From: Pelagihabitans sp963710535
Lineage (GTDB): Bacteria; Bacteroidota; Bacteroidia; Flavobacteriales; Flavobacteriaceae
DNA length: 64,000 nucleotides
Assembly (NCBI GenBank): GCA_963710535.1
Contig: CAVQAW010000008.1
Coordinates: 577,225-641,224, forward strand
Reading direction: 5' to 3'
A program made the translations under genes and the position numbers. The notes beneath the pieces were generated by a model. That model saw only the letters and a program-made list of their open reading frames with translations, did not search any database and was not told the origin of the DNA. Of this stretch, positions 61,197 to 64,000 are shown in pieces; the first letter of the stretch is position 1; each line of letters starts with the position of its first letter.

Positions 61197-63083
61197 ATGA
61201 TGATAAAAAAAAATTTGCATATCATTTTTTTAATCGGATTGCATTCTGTTTGCTTAACACAAAACAAGCCAAATAACGATTCCACAGGAAGTAAAAAAAT
61301 CAATACCCTTATGCAGCAGCTTTTCCAGGCAAAAGATGACTCTAGCCGGATAATTGCCTTTGAGGAACTCGGGTTTTTTTACGCACGAGTGAATGTTGAT
61401 TCTTCTTTAAATTATTACAATACAGGGCTCAGCTTGGTCAGACAAAAGTCGTATGTCTGGGGCGAAGCAAGACTATTAGCAGGCCTCAGCGGTTTAATGG
61501 AGCACCAGGGTAAATATGCAGAAGCATTCGAACTGCTTTTTAAGTCGCTTAAAATTGCAGAGGAAAATAATCTTGCATACGATATTGCAAGGGCCAACCG
61601 CCGTATCGGTGGTATATATGCTGAACTCCAGAATTATCCAAAAGCCAAAGCCTATCTTTTAAAAGCGTTACATACAGATGAAGCAAGTAAATACCTGGAC
61701 AAAGTTGCTATAGACCGTTATGCGTTAGCTGATTCTTACGAGAAAATAAACAAACTGGATTCAGCAGCTTTCTATATAAACCTCGCCTTAAAACAAAAAG
61801 ATCTTTTGCCATCTTTATTGCAGTATGTATTCGCAATAGACGGGCATATAAAGGTGAAGAACAAAAATTATGACGAAGCTGCCACCAGTTACAACAAAGG
61901 GTTAGAGGTGGCGCAAAACAATGGTGATTTTGTAGGTTCTTCCGAATTATGTGCAGATTTTACTGAGTTATACATAAAACGTAACCTGCGAGATTCTGCG
62001 AATTTTTATGCTTTAAAAGGATTTAATTATGGACAAGAAATATCATTTAGAAAAGGGATCATGCGCAACGGCTATCTGCTTGCTGAGTTGTACGATTCGG
62101 TTCAACCTGCTATGGCACTTAAATATTATAAACTTGCAAGTACAGCAAAAGATTCCTTATTCGGGGTAAATAATTTTCAGACCATTCAAGACCTTTTAGC
62201 AAGAGAAGATGCAAGACACAAGGAGCTGGAAGATGCAAAAACTGCCTACCGTAACAAGCTAAGATTATCAGGTCTATTAACTGGCCTAGCCGTGCTTCTG
62301 ATTGTCGCATTTTTACTATACCGTAATAACAGACACAAACAAAAAGTAAATAAGCAGTTAGAGCAACAAAAAGAAGAGTTACAAAATACCTTATCTGAAC
62401 TAAAATCCACCCAATCGCAACTCATCCAGTCCGAAAAAATGGCCAGCCTGGGCGAGCTTACCGCGGGCATTGCCCATGAGATCCAGAACCCCTTGAATTT
62501 CGTGAACAACTTCTCGGAGGTGAGCAACGAACTCGTTGATGAGATGAACGATGAACTCGATAAAGGAGATATTGAAGAAGCAAAAGCCATATCGGTGGAC
62601 ATCAAACAAAACCTTGTAAAAATCAACCACCACGGCAAACGCGCCGATGCCATTGTCAAGGGCATGCTGCAGCACAGCCGCAGCAGCAGTGGCGTGAAAG
62701 AACCTACCGACATCAACGCGCTCTGCGATGAGTACCTGCGCCTGGCCTACCATGGACTGCGGGCCAAGGATAAGGGCTTCAACGCCACCATGAACACCGA
62801 TTTCGACCCTTCAATCGGCAACATAAACGTGGTGCCCCAGGACATGGGCCGGGTTATCCTGAATTTGATCACCAATGCGTTTTATGCCTGTACCGAGCGG
62901 AGTCGAGGTGCCGTGAACGAAAAGTCCTCCTTCGCCAAGGCTTCGGAGGAGGACTATGAGCCCACTGTTTGGGTGAGCACCAAGCGACTGCCCCCCCCTT
63001 CAGGGGCGGGGGGGGCGGGGTCGGGGGCGGGACAGTTGAAATCTCGGTCAGGGACAACGGCAATGGCATCCCCGAAAAAGTAA
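61197..63083 (+). CDS. TPR sensor histidine kinase, frameshifted in the ATPase domain
   Basis: A signal peptide (MMIKKNLHIIFLIGLHSVCL) from the ATG at 61197, TPR repeats (about 50-330), one membrane helix (about 353-373, LLTGLAVLLIVAFLLY), a coiled coil and a kinase whose HisKA part (H427 in GIAHEIQNPLNF) is nearly the same as in the second giant kinase. In the ATPase domain two repeat insertions occur, and near 62991-63015 a one-base loss in a C8/G8 region moves the end into another frame; this frame then runs out at 63083. Restoring one base gives about 684 residues ending at 63250. An ATG at 61185 is also in frame. The N-terminal half looks richer in A/T than the kinase, which suggests a recombined gene. 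Confidence 0.8.
   Translation: MMIKKNLHIIFLIGLHSVCLTQNKPNNDSTGSKKINTLMQQLFQAKDDSSRIIAFEELGFFYARVNVDSSLNYYNTGLSLVRQKSYVWGEARLLAGLSGLMEHQGKYAEAFELLFKSLKIAEENNLAYDIARANRRIGGIYAELQNYPKAKAYLLKALHTDEASKYLDKVAIDRYALADSYEKINKLDSAAFYINLALKQKDLLPSLLQYVFAIDGHIKVKNKNYDEAATSYNKGLEVAQNNGDFVGSSELCADFTELYIKRNLRDSANFYALKGFNYGQEISFRKGIMRNGYLLAELYDSVQPAMALKYYKLASTAKDSLFGVNNFQTIQDLLAREDARHKELEDAKTAYRNKLRLSGLLTGLAVLLIVAFLLYRNNRHKQKVNKQLEQQKEELQNTLSELKSTQSQLIQSEKMASLGELTAGIAHEIQNPLNFVNNFSEVSNELVDEMNDELDKGDIEEAKAISVDIKQNLVKINHHGKRADAIVKGMLQHSRSSSGVKEPTDINALCDEYLRLAYHGLRAKDKGFNATMNTDFDPSIGNINVVPQDMGRVILNLITNAFYACTERSRGAVNEKSSFAKASEEDYEPTVWVSTKRLPPPSGAGGAGSGAGQLKSRSGTTAMASPKK
62888..62953 (+). repeat. Two short dispersed-repeat insertions in the TPR kinase
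   Basis: First, CTGTACCGAGCGGAGTCGAG (from 62888), which resembles a CTCGACTCCGCTCGG spacer repeat I remember from Bacteroidetes genomes. Second, an imperfect palindrome at 62925-62953 with CCTCC and GGAGG arms around CTTCGCCAAGGCTTCG. They add CTERSRG and SSFAKASEED, absent from both giant kinases. Confidence 0.65.
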
Positions 63084-63250
63084 AAGAGAAGATATTCCAA
63101 CCCTTTTTTACCACCAAGCCCACCGGGCAGGGAACGGGACTCGGATTATCCCTATCTTACGATATCGTAAAGGCGCATGGGGGGAATCTTACAGTAGAAA
63201 CCAAGGAAGGCGTAGGAACCACTTTAACGATCGATTTACCCTTAGGATAA
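62969..63250 (+). CDS. C-terminal end of the TPR kinase in the shifted frame
   Basis: From about 63035 this frame encodes EISVRDNGNGIPEKVKEK, PFFTTKPTGQGTGLGLS and the closing ATPase strand (TTLTIDLPLG), the missing end of the kinase at 61197. The ATG at 62969 belongs to noncoding-frame sequence, so this is not a separate gene. Reading the two parts as one protein needs one extra base in the C8/G8 tract. Confidence 0.75.
   Translation: MGEHQATAPPFRGGGGGVGGGTVEISVRDNGNGIPEKVKEKIFQPFFTTKPTGQGTGLGLSLSYDIVKAHGGNLTVETKEGVGTTLTIDLPLG
62980..63031 (+). repeat. GC-rich repeat in the TPR kinase, site of the frameshift
   Basis: The same kind of element as at 59981-60032, in the same place of the ATPase, preceded by the same STKRLPPP codons. 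It contains a C8 run (62991-62998) and a G8 run (63008-63015), either of which could have changed length by one. Confidence 0.75.
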
Positions 63251-63283
63251 GGGTCCGTTTTTATGATTAACAGTATATTTACC

Positions 63284-64000
63284 ATGACCCAACCAATTTT
63301 TACAATGATGAGAATTACCATGCTGTTCCGCCATACTTTGATCGGCCTTTTTGCAACCATGGGTTTTGCACAGGTAGGCACACAACAGATCGATCCGACC
63401 TATATCTCCATTTCCGAAGGCCTTGCTTCCACGAACGTATTTGATGTTTTTCAGGATAGCTATGGCCTGATCTGGATCGCCACCAACAATGGGCTGCAGA
63501 AGTATGATGGGTATCGGATGGAAACCTTTAAGAATATCCCGGGTAAGGCTTCTAGCTTGCAGAACAATGTTTTATGGGGCTTGGAGGAAGATGAAAACCA
63601 TGATATTTGGGTCTCCAGCGATCAAGGGGTCTCCAAATATGAACGAAAACAGAACAAGTTCATCAACTATGATTTTGCCAAAATTTTCAATACGGCCGCT
63701 GGGGGCGGTCGGGTTTTCAATTTTCTCAGGGATTCCCAAAATCGATTATGGGCAGCCTGCCAGAACATGGAATTGGTTGCCTACCAGCCTAAAACCGACG
63801 AATGGGTTCGGGCCCCTTATGAGATTTTAAATGTCGATCAGCCCATTCATACAGGGGCAACCCTTGCGATTGCAGAAGACTCGAAGGGCGGCATTTGGTT
63901 CGGGTCAACCGCCTATGGCTTAATGCACATGGCAAAAAACGAAACTGCTTTTAAGCCCGTGGTTGCAGAAGAACTGGGAGGATTTAACTTTGGCGAATCC
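63284..64000 (+). CDS. Two-component regulator propeller (Reg_prop) sensor, 3'-truncated by the window
   Basis: The frame from the ATG at 63284 stays open for 239 codons to the window edge; ATGs at 63305 and 63308 (MMRITMLFRHTLIGLF) give a more standard signal peptide ending at GFAQ. The visible part holds four Reg_prop blades: GLIWIATNNGLQKYDG, HDIWVSSDQGVSKYE, NRLWAACQNMELVAYQP and GGIWFGSTAYGLMHM. The start SISEGLASTNVFDVFQD is the usual first blade of periplasmic propeller sensors, which in Bacteroidetes often continue into a kinase, sometimes a hybrid one. The rest lies beyond the window. Confidence 0.85.
   Translation, partial: MTQPIFTMMRITMLFRHTLIGLFATMGFAQVGTQQIDPTYISISEGLASTNVFDVFQDSYGLIWIATNNGLQKYDGYRMETFKNIPGKASSLQNNVLWGLEEDENHDIWVSSDQGVSKYERKQNKFINYDFAKIFNTAAGGGRVFNFLRDSQNRLWAACQNMELVAYQPKTDEWVRAPYEILNVDQPIHTGATLAIAEDSKGGIWFGSTAYGLMHMAKNETAFKPVVAEELGGFNFGES

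Noticed and set aside
63489..63830. A 113-codon frame near the right edge
   Set aside because: Lies in another frame of the Reg_prop sensor, which has a signal peptide and four propeller blades.
1..64000. rRNA, tRNA, CRISPR array, prophage or toxin-antitoxin pair
   Set aside because: None seen on reading both strands, but tRNA genes and small RNAs are easily missed by eye.

Overview
The window looks like a chromosome segment of a marine-type member of the Flavobacteriaceae (Bacteroidota). Support comes from TAnnTTTG-type promoters, several 2TM-domain proteins, a LETM1-related biofilm protein, DUF4331 and DUF2490 proteins, LytTR-type two-component systems, a GH13 enzyme of the Bacteroidetes type, and Reg_prop sensors. 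No rRNA, tRNA, CRISPR array or prophage was seen. The genus cannot be fixed from the sequence alone.

Layout. 1-20 kb: a GH13 amylase, a zinc alcohol dehydrogenase, a large ThuA/sugar-dehydrogenase/PKD/cytochrome c lipoprotein (minus strand), a CDP-alcohol phosphatidyltransferase, two secreted amidohydrolases, a TPMT-like methyltransferase, a sortilin-like BNR propeller, a DUF2490 protein, a hydrolase-OsmC fusion, SodC, and an ECF sigma/anti-sigma pair. 19-25 kb: a glycosyltransferase, a DUF547 protein, a 35-residue membrane peptide, and a minus-strand run of two DUF4331 proteins and a TPR lipoprotein. 24-29.5 kb: a LETM1-related protein, then a minus-strand operon of a TPR protein, a LytS-type kinase fused to a 2TM domain, three stand-alone 2TM proteins and a LytTR regulator. 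29.6-35.8 kb: a sugar-catabolism cluster (ThuA/dehydrogenase/cupredoxin lipoprotein, sugar isomerase, Gfo/Idh oxidoreductase) divergent from an AraC regulator. 35.8-41.5 kb: an FAD protein, a DEAD-box helicase, and a TPR kinase/LytTR regulator pair. 41.7-48.8 kb: two SnoaL-like lipoproteins, an unknown secreted protein, and a set of enzymes that together suit peptides containing D-amino acids (P1/DmpA peptidase, class C serine hydrolase, D-aminoacylase), then two small proteins.

48.9-64 kb is the most unusual part. Two giant soluble histidine kinases (2200 and 1578 residues) carry 10 and 6 tandem sensor-like modules of about 185 residues. Each module is joined to the next by a nearly constant helical linker, and each protein ends in a closely related HisKA/HATPase. 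They are followed by a Y1 (IS200/RAYT-type) transposase framed by mirrored hairpins, a broken 3' fragment of a further kinase gene, a TPR kinase of the same kinase family with a one-base frameshift in a C8/G8 region, and the start of a Reg_prop sensor cut by the window edge. GC-rich repeats sit inside two of the kinase coding regions at the same site. The region reads as a sensor-kinase locus built by module duplication, recombination and repeat insertion.

Functions are inferred from motifs and remembered family features; no database search was run.
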